Source: Burkholderiaceae bacterium (GTDB lineage: Bacteria; Pseudomonadota; Gammaproteobacteria; Burkholderiales; Burkholderiaceae_F). Taken from it: a DNA stretch of 64,000 nucleotides. Below are positions 8,703 through 17,544 of this stretch, piece by piece (position 1 is the first letter of the stretch; the number at the start of each line of letters is the position of its first letter). The notes beneath the pieces are model-generated. The model searched no databases. It was given only the letters and a program-made list of their open reading frames with translations, and was not told the DNA's origin. Made by a program: the position numbers and the translations under genes. Location: positions 1 through 64,000 of the forward strand of contig JAFAIM010000020.1 of assembly GCA_019236735.1 (NCBI GenBank), written 5' to 3'.

Positions 8703-9491
8703 TCAGTCCCGGAAGCTGTCCGGCAGGGTCGGCTCGCGCACCAGCCCGCGCTGCAGCTCCAGGTGTTTGGCATAGCGGTAAAACGTCCCTTCGAAATTGG
8801 CAAAGGCGATCACGAATCCGGCCCACCCGTCCAGCACGCCAAGCTGCAACACGTAATGCCGCAGGAACGAAGCGGAGGCGTGCAGTAGCGCCTTCCACAT
8901 CGACGGCGCTACCGCGCGTTGCTCGAGTCGCTCGACCCCGAGCGTGGAGTAGCGCTGCATCTTGAACAGCATCTGCGCAAGATTGCGGAACGGCACCTGC
9001 GCAATCGGTTCGAGCAACACCCCGAGCGATCCATCCAGCAGGTACGTCTCGTGCACCGCATCCTCGGTGTAACGAAGGCGGCCGCGCCGGAACAGCTGCG
9101 GCTGCCGGTAGTCGGGAAAATAACCGGAATGGCGCATCCAGCGGCCGAACACGTAATTGCGGCGGGGAACCAGGTAGGCGTCGCGCGCATCCGGATCGGC
9201 GGCGACGCGACGGATCTCTTCGGCGGCGGCCTGCGTACAGCGCTCGTCGGAATCGAGGCTGAATACCCAATCGCCGGTGAGCTCCTGCAGCACGCGGTTG
9301 CGCAGCTTGCCGAAGCCCTCAAACGGCACCTGGATGATGCGGTCCGTATAGCGGCGCGCGATTTCGACGGTTGCATCGGTACTGAACGAGTCGGCCACGA
9401 CGATTTCGTCGGCCCATTGCACGCTTCGCAGCGCCGCTTCGATCTTGTCGGCTTCGTTGAACGCGATGATGTAGGCGGAGATGCGCGGCAT
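8703..9491 (-). CDS. Family 2 glycosyltransferase, WaaE/KdtX-like
   Basis: 262 residues with a GT-A fold. The nucleotide-sugar site is seen in AYIIAFNEADKIEAALRSV and ADEIVVADSFSTDAT, and the metal-binding motif is DSDE at 80-83. The string YVFGRWMRHSGYFPDYRQPQLFRRG is characteristic of lipopolysaccharide core glucosyltransferases of the WaaE/KdtX group, as is RYTEDAVHE. It would act at the cytoplasmic face of the inner membrane on lipid A-core. No core heptose genes are adjacent; the next gene is divergent. Exact sugar and acceptor cannot be told. Confidence 0.85.
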   Translation of the reverse strand: MPRISAYIIAFNEADKIEAALRSVQWADEIVVADSFSTDATVEIARRYTDRIIQVPFEGFGKLRNRVLQELTGDWVFSLDSDERCTQAAAEEIRRVAADPDARDAYLVPRRNYVFGRWMRHSGYFPDYRQPQLFRRGRLRYTEDAVHETYLLDGSLGVLLEPIAQVPFRNLAQMLFKMQRYSTLGVERLEQRAVAPSMWKALLHASASFLRHYVLQLGVLDGWAGFVIAFANFEGTFYRYAKHLELQRGLVREPTLPDSFRD

Positions 9492-9595
9492 CGGCAGCGC
9501 GCGGCGATGCGCCGTCGGGGCGGACGCCGGCTGCGCGTATTATCGCGGACGTTTTGGCGAACTTGGGCGCCCATGGAGGGCGCGAGCGCAGCGCT

Positions 9596-10573
9596 ATGAA
9601 GACCCAGTCGATTCGAATCGACCAGCATGGCGGGCCGGAAGTGATTCGCCTGGTCGAGATCGACGTTCCGGATCCCGGTCCGAACCAGCTACGGCTGAAG
9701 CAGCACGCAGCCGGGCTGAATTTCATCGACATTTATTACCGCACCGGGATGTACCCGGCGCCGCTGCCGCACGGCCTGGGCGTGGAGGGGGCAGGAGAGG
9801 TCGAGGCGGTAGGCCCCGGCGTCAAGGGCATCAAGGAGGGTGACCGTGTCGCGTACGCGAGCGGCCCGCTCGGCGCATACAGCGGGGCCTACTTGATCGA
9901 AGCCGATAAGGTCGTGCAGGTGCCTTTGCAGATCGGGCTGGAACAAGCCGCCGGGATGATGCTCAAGGGCTTGACGGTCCAGTACCTGTTTCGGCAGACC
10001 TACCGCCTGCAGGGCACCGAAACGATCCTGTTTCACGCCGCGGCCGGCGGCGTGGGCCTGATCGCCTGCCAATGGGCGCGGGCTCTCGGGGTGAAGTTGA
10101 TCGGCACGGTTGGCTCGCCGGAGAAGGCGGCACTCGCGCGCCAGCACGGGGCATGGGCGACGATCGACTACACGAAGGAGAAAGTGGTCGATCGGGTGCT
10201 CGAGCTGACCAAGCGCGAAAAAGTTCCCGTCGTGTACGACGGAGTCGGCAAGGACACCTGGGAGCAGTCGCTCGACTGCCTGCAGATGCGCGGGCTGATG
10301 GTGAGTTTCGGCAACGCCTCGGGGCCGGTGGTCGGTGTGGATCTGCGCATCCTGTCGCAGAAGGGCTCGCTGTTCGTCACCCGGCCAACCTTGGCTCACC
10401 ACCTGACGCCGAGAAGCCGCTATGAAGAGAGCGCTCAGGAGTTGTTCGGGCTTGTCCGCAGCGGCAAGATCCGCATCGAAGTGACGCGCCGCTACCGCCT
10501 TGACCAGGTCGCGCAGGCGCACGAAGACCTGACCGGCCGGCGCACGACGGGCTCCTGCGTGATCGTTCCGTGA
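9596..10573 (+). CDS. qorA: NADPH:quinone reductase (zinc-independent MDR family)
   Basis: 325 residues, the normal length of E. coli QorA. The N-terminal GroES-like domain contains LNFIDIYYRTGMYPAPLPHG and GVEGAGEVEAVG. The nucleotide-binding domain has LFHAAAGGVGLIACQWA, with GSPEKAALARQHGA and DYTKE, as in quinone oxidoreductases that reduce quinones by one electron with NADPH. Zinc ligands of alcohol dehydrogenases are absent. I chose the ATG at 9596 (MKTQSIRI) because family members start there; an ATG 14 codons upstream would add a non-conserved extension. The next gene starts on its stop codon (GTGA), indicating coupling. Confidence 0.88.
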   Translation: MKTQSIRIDQHGGPEVIRLVEIDVPDPGPNQLRLKQHAAGLNFIDIYYRTGMYPAPLPHGLGVEGAGEVEAVGPGVKGIKEGDRVAYASGPLGAYSGAYLIEADKVVQVPLQIGLEQAAGMMLKGLTVQYLFRQTYRLQGTETILFHAAAGGVGLIACQWARALGVKLIGTVGSPEKAALARQHGAWATIDYTKEKVVDRVLELTKREKVPVVYDGVGKDTWEQSLDCLQMRGLMVSFGNASGPVVGVDLRILSQKGSLFVTRPTLAHHLTPRSRYEESAQELFGLVRSGKIRIEVTRRYRLDQVAQAHEDLTGRRTTGSCVIVP

Positions 10574-12150
10574 CCGTGAGTGCGGCGGCAGGAACGCCGC
10601 AATCACAGCCTGGTGCCGGTGCCGGAGCCGGAGCCGGTCTGATCGGCGCTGGCCACCCGCCTCGCCCGGGTCGCACATGGCGCAGGCTCGCGGTCGTGCT
10701 GCTGGCGATCGTGCTGGCGGTCAGGCTTGCCACGCTCGGCACCTACCCGCTGGCCGACACCAGCGAGGCGCGCTATGGCGAGATCGCCCGCGTGATGCGC
10801 GAGACGGGGAACTGGGTGACACCGCAGGAGACGCCCGGAACACCGTTCTGGGCCAAGCCCCCGCTGTACGCCTGGTTGAGCGCATCGGCCACCTACGTGT
10901 TCGGAGTCGACGAGTTCGCACTGAGACTTCCGTCGCTGCTGTGCGGATTCGCGGTGCTCGTGCTGTGCGGCCTTTGGGCGGGTGCACTGGCGCGGGAAGG
11001 CGAGCGAGACGATGCGGCGCTGCTGTCCCGCCTGGTCCTGGCTACCACGGTACTCTTTTTTGTCGGCTACGGCGCGGTGATGACGGATCCTTCGCTCGGG
11101 CTGTGCACTGCGTGGATGATGGTTGCGTTCCAGCGGGCAGTGATCGAGCGCAGCGGCGCGGCCGTCTGGCGCTACGGACTGTTCGTCGCTGCGGGACTGG
11201 CGATGCTGGCCAAAGGTCCGGTGGCGTTCCTCTATGTCGCCTTGCCTGCGGCGGTGTGGGCGACGTGGCGCCACCGATGGCACGAGATCTGGCAGACGCT
11301 TCCCTGGTTTGGCGGCATCGCGCTTTGGGCGGTGATCGCGCTGCCTTGGTACGCATGGGCCGAAGCGCGTACGCCGGGATTCCTGAACTACTTCCTTGTC
11401 GGCGAGCACGTGATGCGCTACTTGAAGCCCGGCTGGAGCGGCGACCGCTATGGCAACGCGCACATCGAGTTGCTCGGGACGATCTGGGCGTATCTGGCGG
11501 GCGCTGTCGGCCTGTGGGCGATTCCGGCGCTGGTCCTGGTACGTCCGCAGCGCGCTTGGCTCGAGCGGGCGCGCGAATGGTGTCGCGACGACGCTCGCTT
11601 GTTTGCGCTACTGGCAGTGCTGATTCCACTCGTGGTGTTCACGTTCGCCCGCAATCTGATTTGGACGTACGTGCTGCCGGTGCTGACGCCGCTGTCGGCG
11701 CTGCTCGGCGCGGAACTGGCGGCGCGCTGTTCGAAGGCGCCGACATGGCGCCGCTCCGTAGTCGCGGTCGCGACCGCCTCGGCGGCGCTACTGTGCGTGG
11801 CCGTGATCGGATGGGCGCCGCTGCGAGCCAATGGCAGCTCGTTTGCCGCACCGGTGGCCGCCTTGCGCCTGCGGGCGCAAGCGGATCCGCGTGCGCAGCG
11901 TGCATTGTGGTACTGGGGCCGCAAGATCCCCGCCTCGTTGCGCTTCTATTCGCGCGGCGCCGCCCAAGCGGCGCCCGAGCTGGACGCGCGGCTCGCTCAG
12001 TTGGTGCCGGGCGCGCGCGTCTACATTGCGATCGTTCCGGAGCAATTGGCGGGGCTGCAACAAGTGGCGGCGCAGCACAAACTCACCCTGACCGTGGTCG
12101 GCCAGGTCAAGCACGCGGCAATTGCCGAGGTCACTAAGTCAGCGCTTTAG
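10570..12150 (+). CDS. ArnT-like membrane glycosyltransferase (GT39/83, PMT superfamily)
   Basis: 526 residues with about ten to twelve membrane helices and a GTG start overlapping the previous stop. The first periplasmic loop has DTSEARYGEIARVMRETGNW and PPLYAWLSA, the signature of undecaprenyl-phosphate-sugar transferases such as ArnT, where the DTSE acidic residues are catalytic. A later loop carries KPGWSGDRYGNAH. Relatives transfer 4-amino-arabinose or other sugars from a polyprenyl carrier onto lipid A in the periplasm. No arn pathway genes are nearby, so the donor sugar is unknown. A second, divergent member lies at 61016-62761. Confidence 0.85.
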   Translation: MTVSAAAGTPQSQPGAGAGAGAGLIGAGHPPRPGRTWRRLAVVLLAIVLAVRLATLGTYPLADTSEARYGEIARVMRETGNWVTPQETPGTPFWAKPPLYAWLSASATYVFGVDEFALRLPSLLCGFAVLVLCGLWAGALAREGERDDAALLSRLVLATTVLFFVGYGAVMTDPSLGLCTAWMMVAFQRAVIERSGAAVWRYGLFVAAGLAMLAKGPVAFLYVALPAAVWATWRHRWHEIWQTLPWFGGIALWAVIALPWYAWAEARTPGFLNYFLVGEHVMRYLKPGWSGDRYGNAHIELLGTIWAYLAGAVGLWAIPALVLVRPQRAWLERAREWCRDDARLFALLAVLIPLVVFTFARNLIWTYVLPVLTPLSALLGAELAARCSKAPTWRRSVVAVATASAALLCVAVIGWAPLRANGSSFAAPVAALRLRAQADPRAQRALWYWGRKIPASLRFYSRGAAQAAPELDARLAQLVPGARVYIAIVPEQLAGLQQVAAQHKLTLTVVGQVKHAAIAEVTKSAL

Positions 12151-13353
12151 ACGCTTTGCTACCGGTGCGGCTCGTAGCCGCTGCGCCTCCGGCAGGCCGG
12201 ATCCGAGCAGCGGTTGCAGATAAGCGTGGAAGGCGTCGGTCACGTCGGTGCCGGACGGATCGATCAGGTGCTCCTCCATCACGCGCGTGCGGCCGGCGAC
12301 CGTTTCCAGCGTCGCGAGCTCGTAATCGACCGCGTATTGCCCGACCCGTTTGATCGAGACCGACCCGTCTCGGTCAGCCGACAGCGCGAAACGGACCGCA
12401 CGCTCACCGACCTCGAACGCCTCGCGCTGGTCGACGTCCGACACGCAGCCGGCGAAAGAGCGTTGCAGGTAACCGAACGTCTCTCCGCGCACCCGCTTGA
12501 TCCCGAGGCGGTCTCGAATCTGTGCGCACAGCGCGTCCGCCAGAGCGCCGGTGCCCGACAGCTGCACGTTGCCATGTGGATCGCGCTCGGCCGTTGGTGC
12601 GAGCTTCGAGACGATCGGCACCCCAGCGGCATCATGCACACCTTCGGACACGGCAACCACGCAGCGGCCGAGCCGCTCATGCACGGCCTTCACGTCCGCG
12701 ACGAAACGCTCCGGGTCGAAGGTGCGTTCCGGCAGGTAGATCAAATGGGGGCCGTCTGCGGGAAGCCTGCGCGCCAGAGTCGAAGCGGCGGTGAGGAAAC
12801 CGGCGTGGCGGCCCATCACGACCGCGACATAGACGCCTGGCAGCGATTCATTGTCGAGCGCCGCGCCAGTGAACGCTTGCACGACGAAGCGCGCCGCCGA
12901 TGGAAAGCCGGGCGTGTGGTCGTTGCCGACCAGGTCGTTGTCGATCGTCTTCGGGATATGGATGCACCGCAAAGGGTAGGCGCTCGCGCGCGCCTGCTCG
13001 CTGACGATGCGCACCGTGTCGGCCGAGTCGTTTCCGCCGATGTAATAGAAGTGGCTGATCTCGTGTGCTTTCAGGACCTTCAGCATCTCTCGGCAGTAGG
13101 CCGCATCCGGCTTGTCGCGCGTGGAGCCGAGGGCCGCACCCGGACTGCGCGCGACCGATTCCAGGTGAGTGAAGGTCTCGCTGGTCAGATCCAACAGATC
13201 CTCGTTCAGGATTCCCCGCACTCCATAGCGAGCCCCATACACCGTCTCGATTGCGGCGCTGTGGCGCGCGGCAAGGCAAACGCCTGCGAGCGACTGGTTG
13301 ATGACCGCAGTCGGACCGCCGCCCTGGGCGATCAGGATCTTGAGCGGGGGCAT
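12139..13353 (-). CDS. pfp: 6-phosphofructokinase, probably pyrophosphate-dependent
   Basis: 404 residues. The N terminus ILIAQGGGPTAVINQSL binds the phosphoryl donor, and the donor-site motif is GGNDSADT. The active-site string PKTIDNDL has the lysine typical of pyrophosphate-using enzymes, followed by DHTPGFPSAARFV. MGRHAGFLTAAS and LIYLPERTFD complete the sugar-phosphate site. It phosphorylates fructose 6-phosphate reversibly in glycolysis or gluconeogenesis. The start at MPPLKILI was chosen because family members begin just before the first beta strand. The gene converges on the ArnT-like gene, overlapping it tail-to-tail by 12 bases. Confidence 0.88.
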   Translation of the reverse strand: MPPLKILIAQGGGPTAVINQSLAGVCLAARHSAAIETVYGARYGVRGILNEDLLDLTSETFTHLESVARSPGAALGSTRDKPDAAYCREMLKVLKAHEISHFYYIGGNDSADTVRIVSEQARASAYPLRCIHIPKTIDNDLVGNDHTPGFPSAARFVVQAFTGAALDNESLPGVYVAVVMGRHAGFLTAASTLARRLPADGPHLIYLPERTFDPERFVADVKAVHERLGRCVVAVSEGVHDAAGVPIVSKLAPTAERDPHGNVQLSGTGALADALCAQIRDRLGIKRVRGETFGYLQRSFAGCVSDVDQREAFEVGERAVRFALSADRDGSVSIKRVGQYAVDYELATLETVAGRTRVMEEHLIDPSGTDVTDAFHAYLQPLLGSGLPEAQRLRAAPVAKRLKR

Positions 13354-13431
13354 GTCTCGGGCTCTGGAGGTGGCGGCTGGCATCTTACCGAGTGGCATAT
13401 CAGCCCGATTCGGAACGGGTGTTACAAGCCA

Positions 13432-16140
13432 CTACGCCAGCGCGCGCTCGACAATCTCGCGCACGTCGGCCGATAGCGACGGGTGCGCCGCCGCTTCTTG
13501 CAGTGCCTGCCGCATCATCCTCTGCCGTTCCGGCGGATGGCGGCGCCAGCGATCGAGAGCGCGCGCCAGACGAGCCGCCACGATCGGATTGATGCTGTCC
13601 AGCCGGATCACCTGCTCCAACCAGAACGAGTAACCCGACCCGTCGCTCTGGTGGAACTCGGGTGCGTTGTCGGTACAGAAAGCCACCACCAGCGCGTCGA
13701 CCGCCTGCGGGTCGCGCTCGCTGTAGGCACTGTGGCGCAATAGTGCATGCACGCGCTCCAGCACCGGTGGTTCGCCTGGCTGCCGAACTGCGGTCGCCTG
13801 AACCCGGAACCACTTGTTCATCAGCAGCGGCTCGGCATGCCAGTCGCGCGCGAGCTGCAGCAACAGGCCGGCTTTGGCGGCAGAGGCACTATTCACCAGG
13901 ACACTCAACGCCGCGTGGCGGTCGGTCAGGTTGTCGGCGCGCAACAGCTGCTGGCGCGCCAGCTCGATCGCGGCAGGATCGCTTCCCGCGGCCAGGTACT
14001 CGAGCGCCAGGTTCTTCAGCGCGCGAACACCCGCCGATATCGGGTCGGGTCGGTACGGACCAGCAACGTTCATGGAGCGGTAGGCCGCGTCCCATTGCGG
14101 ATACAGCTCGCGGCCGATCAGCTGCTGTAGTCGCAACCTGCTGCTGCGCACCGCTTCAGGCACGAGGATCGGCCGGGTTTCGGCCACGATGGATTCGGCC
14201 GGCAGTCGAAGCGCGACTTCGCGGAAGGCAGGTGCCAGCGCACGATCGAGCAGGGTGTCGCGCATCAGCGACACCAGCTGCGGATCCATCGCGACGGCGC
14301 TGTTCGACTCGATCGCGTCGGCCGCTGCCGACAGGCGGCCGATCAGCAGTCGCTGCAGTGCGTCCCAGCGGGCGCACGGGTCAGCGTCGTGCCGCGCCAG
14401 GAGCACGAGCTCGTCGTCGTTGTACGGATAATCGACGATGACCGGTGCGGAGAATCCGCGCAGAAGCGAAGGAACTGCCCTGGGTGGCACGTCGAACAGG
14501 CGCACGGTGTGCGCGGCTTCGCCCAGCTCCAGCACGCGCGTGAACTGGCCGCGCGGGTCGCCCGGATCGGTCTTGACCGGCAGCTGCGTGCCATCGGCGC
14601 CGACCAGGCCGATTGCAAACGGGATCAGAAAGGGCTCCTTGTCCCTCTGGCCGGGTGTCGCAGGGCAGCTTTGCACAAATGCGAGCTCGAGCGAGCGGGT
14701 GTCGGCGTCATACAGCGGACTGACCGCCACGCGCGGCGTTCCAGCCTGCTCGTACCAGCACAGGAATTGCCCGAAGTCGCGTCCGCTCGTCTGGGCGATC
14801 GATGCGACGAAGTCTTCGCAGGTGACTGCGGCGCCGTCGTGCTGCGCCAGAAAGTGCACAAGACCCCGGTCGAACGGCGCCTGGCCGGTCAACTGGGCCA
14901 GCATCCGCACCACCTCAGCGCCCTTGCCGTACACCGTCGGCGTGTAGAAGTTGTTGATCTCCAGGTATGCGTCGGGCCGTATCGGATGCGCCATCGGGCC
15001 GGCGTCTTCCGGAAACTGGTCTGCTCGCAGCGCACGGAACGCTTCAATACGAGGCACGCTGCACGCCGACTGAGCGGGTCCAGGATCGGCGAAGTCACGC
15101 TCGAGCATGTCGCGAACGAACTGCTGCTCGCGCCACACCGTCAAGCCTTCTTTCAGGCACAGTTGGAACCAGTCGCGGCAGGTCACGCGGTTGCCGGTCC
15201 AGTTGTGGAAGTACTCGTGGCCGACCGCCGCTTCGATTTCCGCGTAGTCGGCATCGGTCGCGATCGATGGATCGGCCAACAGGTACCGGGTGCTGAACAA
15301 ATTCAGCCCCTTGTTTTCCATCGCGCCGAAATTGAAGTCGCGCGCTGCGACGATCATGTAGCGGTCCAGGTCGAGCACCAACCCGAACCGCGTCTCGTCC
15401 CACCCGATGGCGCGCTCCAGGCTCCGCAATGCGTGTCCCAGTCGCGGCAGATCCGCCGAGGTGGCCCACAGTTGCAGGCGCGCAGTGCGGCCCCAGCGCG
15501 TATGGAACACCGACTCGCGGCACTGCAACTCACCCGCCACCAGCGCGAAAAGGTAGCTCGGTTTCGGGTGTGGGTCGTCCCAGATCGCGAAGTGGCGGCC
15601 ATCGGGCAGGGCACCTTGCTCGACCAGGTTGCCGTTGGACAGCAGTGCGGGAAAGCGGGCTTTATCCGCGCGTAGCTGCACGCGATAGCGCGCCAGGACG
15701 TCGGGACGATCCAGGAAGTAGGTGATCCTGCGAAAGCCCTGCGCCTCGCACTGCGTGAGCAGCATTCCGGAGGATGCGTACAGGCCCAGCAGCTCGGAAT
15801 TGTCCGACGGTTGCAGATGCGTGACGATGGTGAGCACGAACGAATCGGCCGGCGCAGTGGCGAGAGTCAGTCCGGCTTCATCGGCCTGGAACTGTTCCGG
15901 TCGCAGCTCGCGCCCGTCCAGGCGCAATGCGACCAGCTGCAGCCGCTCGCCATCGAGCCGCAGCGGCACGGTCGAATTCTGCGCCCGCCGTATATACAGC
16001 TGCGCCTGCACTTCGGTCGAAACGAGATCCAGGTCGAAGCTCAGGTCGACTTTTTCGATGCTGAACGGCGGCGGCCGGTAGTCGGTACGGAGCACCGGGC
16101 GGCGCGCCCCCGCCTGACCGCCTCGAGCCAGATTGCTCAT
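13432..16140 (-). CDS. pepN: Aminopeptidase N (M1 family)
   Basis: 902 residues, close to the usual 870-890 of proteobacterial PepN. The exopeptidase motif GAMEN occurs in NFGAMENKGLNLFS and the zinc site is HEYFHNWTGNRVTCRDWF with the downstream glutamate in LKEGLTVWRE. An ERAP1-type middle domain and a helical C-terminal domain with LRLQQLIG and YPQWDA follow. It removes N-terminal residues from peptides in the cytoplasm. The start at MSNLARGG was chosen because the longer frame upstream overlaps the response-regulator gene and encodes low-complexity sequence. It lies 31 bases after that gene and may be co-transcribed. Confidence 0.92.
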   Translation of the reverse strand: MSNLARGGQAGARRPVLRTDYRPPPFSIEKVDLSFDLDLVSTEVQAQLYIRRAQNSTVPLRLDGERLQLVALRLDGRELRPEQFQADEAGLTLATAPADSFVLTIVTHLQPSDNSELLGLYASSGMLLTQCEAQGFRRITYFLDRPDVLARYRVQLRADKARFPALLSNGNLVEQGALPDGRHFAIWDDPHPKPSYLFALVAGELQCRESVFHTRWGRTARLQLWATSADLPRLGHALRSLERAIGWDETRFGLVLDLDRYMIVAARDFNFGAMENKGLNLFSTRYLLADPSIATDADYAEIEAAVGHEYFHNWTGNRVTCRDWFQLCLKEGLTVWREQQFVRDMLERDFADPGPAQSACSVPRIEAFRALRADQFPEDAGPMAHPIRPDAYLEINNFYTPTVYGKGAEVVRMLAQLTGQAPFDRGLVHFLAQHDGAAVTCEDFVASIAQTSGRDFGQFLCWYEQAGTPRVAVSPLYDADTRSLELAFVQSCPATPGQRDKEPFLIPFAIGLVGADGTQLPVKTDPGDPRGQFTRVLELGEAAHTVRLFDVPPRAVPSLLRGFSAPVIVDYPYNDDELVLLARHDADPCARWDALQRLLIGRLSAAADAIESNSAVAMDPQLVSLMRDTLLDRALAPAFREVALRLPAESIVAETRPILVPEAVRSSRLRLQQLIGRELYPQWDAAYRSMNVAGPYRPDPISAGVRALKNLALEYLAAGSDPAAIELARQQLLRADNLTDRHAALSVLVNSASAAKAGLLLQLARDWHAEPLLMNKWFRVQATAVRQPGEPPVLERVHALLRHSAYSERDPQAVDALVVAFCTDNAPEFHQSDGSGYSFWLEQVIRLDSINPIVAARLARALDRWRRHPPERQRMMRQALQEAAAHPSLSADVREIVERALA

Positions 16141-16171
16141 CCAGCACCGGCGCGCGCAGCATGCCGCGCGG

Positions 16172-16957
16172 TCATCGAGCCGACTCGAACAACATGGTGA
16201 GAACCGCCTGGTTCCAGTATTCGATTTCGTGCAGGATCGTCTCGACCGCGCCCCACTGCTGTTGCATCGACAGGCTGTCGAGCTGTGCACACATCGCGGC
16301 AAGCTGATGGACGCCGAGGAATTCGGCCGCGGATCGCATCGCGCGCGCACCACAGACGAGCTGCTCCGCATCGTTCTCGGTCAGCGCCATTTTCATCGAT
16401 TCGATCAGCTGTTGTGAGCGCAGCGCGACCGATTCGGCGACGGTCGGCCCGAAGCCGCGCTCGGCGGCGGGCGCTTCCTGCAGGCGCCGGATCGTCGCTC
16501 GCAGCCGCTCGGCATCGGATTGCTCCGATGCGGGCGCCACGGGCGGACCGGCGCTCAACGCGCGTCGCAGCGCGATTTCGTACTTGTCGGCGTGGATGGG
16601 CTTGCTGACGTGATCCGCGAAGCCGGCCATCAGGCAGCGGACCCGGTCCGCCTCGGATGTGTAACCCGTGACGGCGATCACCGGGATCGGCGGGCGTTGC
16701 ATTGCGGCTTCGCGCTGGCGTAGCCGGCGCAGGGCCTCGAAGCCGCTCAGGCCGGGCATCCCGAGGTCCAGCAGGATCAGATCGAATTCGCCCGCGAGCG
16801 CGCGCTCGACCGCTTGTCCAGCGTCGGTTTCAACGCTCGCCCGATGCCCGAGCAGCGACAGCAGGTGCGCCTGTATCGAAGTCGAAAGCGGGTCGTCGTC
16901 GACCACCACGACCCGCGCTGATGCGCGCTGCTCGCCGGCTTCCGACTCGCTGTCCAT
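16172..16957 (-). CDS. Response regulator with degenerate HPt-like domain
   Basis: 261 residues. A receiver domain covers about 15-135, with acidic pocket D20-D22, phospho-acceptor D64 (LILLDLGMPGLSG), T97 and K119 (SKPI). The C-terminal part (about 170-255) looks like an HPt four-helix bundle: GARAMRSAAEFLGVHQL aligns with the AHxLKGSAxxLG motif. The phosphorylated histidine position is Arg205, so it cannot relay phosphate in the usual way. No histidine kinase is adjacent. It may be a scaffold or competitor in a phosphorelay whose other parts lie elsewhere. REC assignment is firm; the HPt reading is my inference. Confidence 0.8.
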   Translation of the reverse strand: MDSESEAGEQRASARVVVVDDDPLSTSIQAHLLSLLGHRASVETDAGQAVERALAGEFDLILLDLGMPGLSGFEALRRLRQREAAMQRPPIPVIAVTGYTSEADRVRCLMAGFADHVSKPIHADKYEIALRRALSAGPPVAPASEQSDAERLRATIRRLQEAPAAERGFGPTVAESVALRSQQLIESMKMALTENDAEQLVCGARAMRSAAEFLGVHQLAAMCAQLDSLSMQQQWGAVETILHEIEYWNQAVLTMLFESAR

Positions 16958-17061
16958 CCGCCACCCTCAGTGCCCGCGGCGCCGTTCTGGCCCGCGGCGC
17001 CGGGGAGGCACTCGGCCGCAACTATATCGCTTCGGGTGGCGCGTGCGCGGCCGTCCGCGCT

Positions 17062-17265
17062 TCAGATTACCCGGATCTGGGTGGCTTGCGGCCCCTTGGT
17101 GCCTGGTGCGACGGTGAACTCAACGCGTTGTCCTTCCTGCAGCGTCTTGAAGCCGTTGCCCTGGATCTGCGAGAAATGCGCGAAGAGGTCTTTTCCGCCG
17201 TCTTCTGGCGTGATGAAGCCGAAGCCCTTGGCTTCGTTGAACCACTTGACAGTGCCTTGTGCCAT
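17062..17265 (-). CDS. csp: Cold-shock protein, CspA family
   Basis: 67 residues, a single OB-fold cold-shock domain. It begins [18 protein letters not shown] with the RNP1 motif KGFGFI, and RNP2 is LFAHFS. The end [10 protein letters not shown] is typical. It should bind single-stranded RNA and DNA and melt mRNA structure. The ATG at 17265 was chosen over one 15 codons upstream because all family members start here. The leader contains two strong inverted repeats (see 17297-17326), which could regulate translation as in other csp genes. It is monocistronic. Confidence 0.95.
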   Translation of the reverse strand: MAQGTVKWFNEAKGFGFITPEDGGKDLFAHFSQIQGNGFKTLQEGQRVEFTVAPGTKGPQATQIRVI

Positions 17266-17296
17266 TGTCTTTGCTGTCCTGTTGCCGAAAAATATA

Positions 17297-17326
17297 TGGA
17301 TGGGTTCCATCCCGGCACGTGCCGGG
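17297..17326 (-). promoter_or_regulatory. Two overlapping inverted repeats in the csp leader
   Basis: The perfect 16-base palindrome CCCGGCACGTGCCGGG (17311-17326) is directly joined to the inverted repeat GGATGGAACCCATCC (17297-17311). Read in the csp direction they are followed by ATATATTTTTC and then, after about 30 bases, the csp start codon. They could be an RNA structure in the 5' leader, an upstream terminator, or a DNA operator. Position about 30-60 bases ahead of the start favours a leader element. No experiment-independent way to choose among these is visible in the sequence. Confidence 0.4.
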
Positions 17327-17544
17327 ACGTGCGAGCGTCAAGTACGTTTACCGAGGGAACGGAGCCGCTAGCCGAAGAAAGTTCGTGGCCTGCGCAGCGA
17401 TCAGAGGGTCGAACGAAGCCTTAACGATTGCGGCGCGGAGCATACGCGATGGGCGACGCGCTGTCCAATGTACCCGCGCGCATCACGCGGCCGCGGGCCT
17501 GGGCGCGCACCGGGCGCGCGACCCGCTCTGACCCCACGTTCGCT

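Noticed and set aside
9689-10678. Antisense frame to the quinone reductase gene
   Set aside because: Mirror of a well-supported conserved gene, with no domain of its own.
14389-15675. A long open frame opposite pepN
   Set aside because: Antisense to conserved PepN sequence; composition is that of a mirror frame and no start site or domain supports it.
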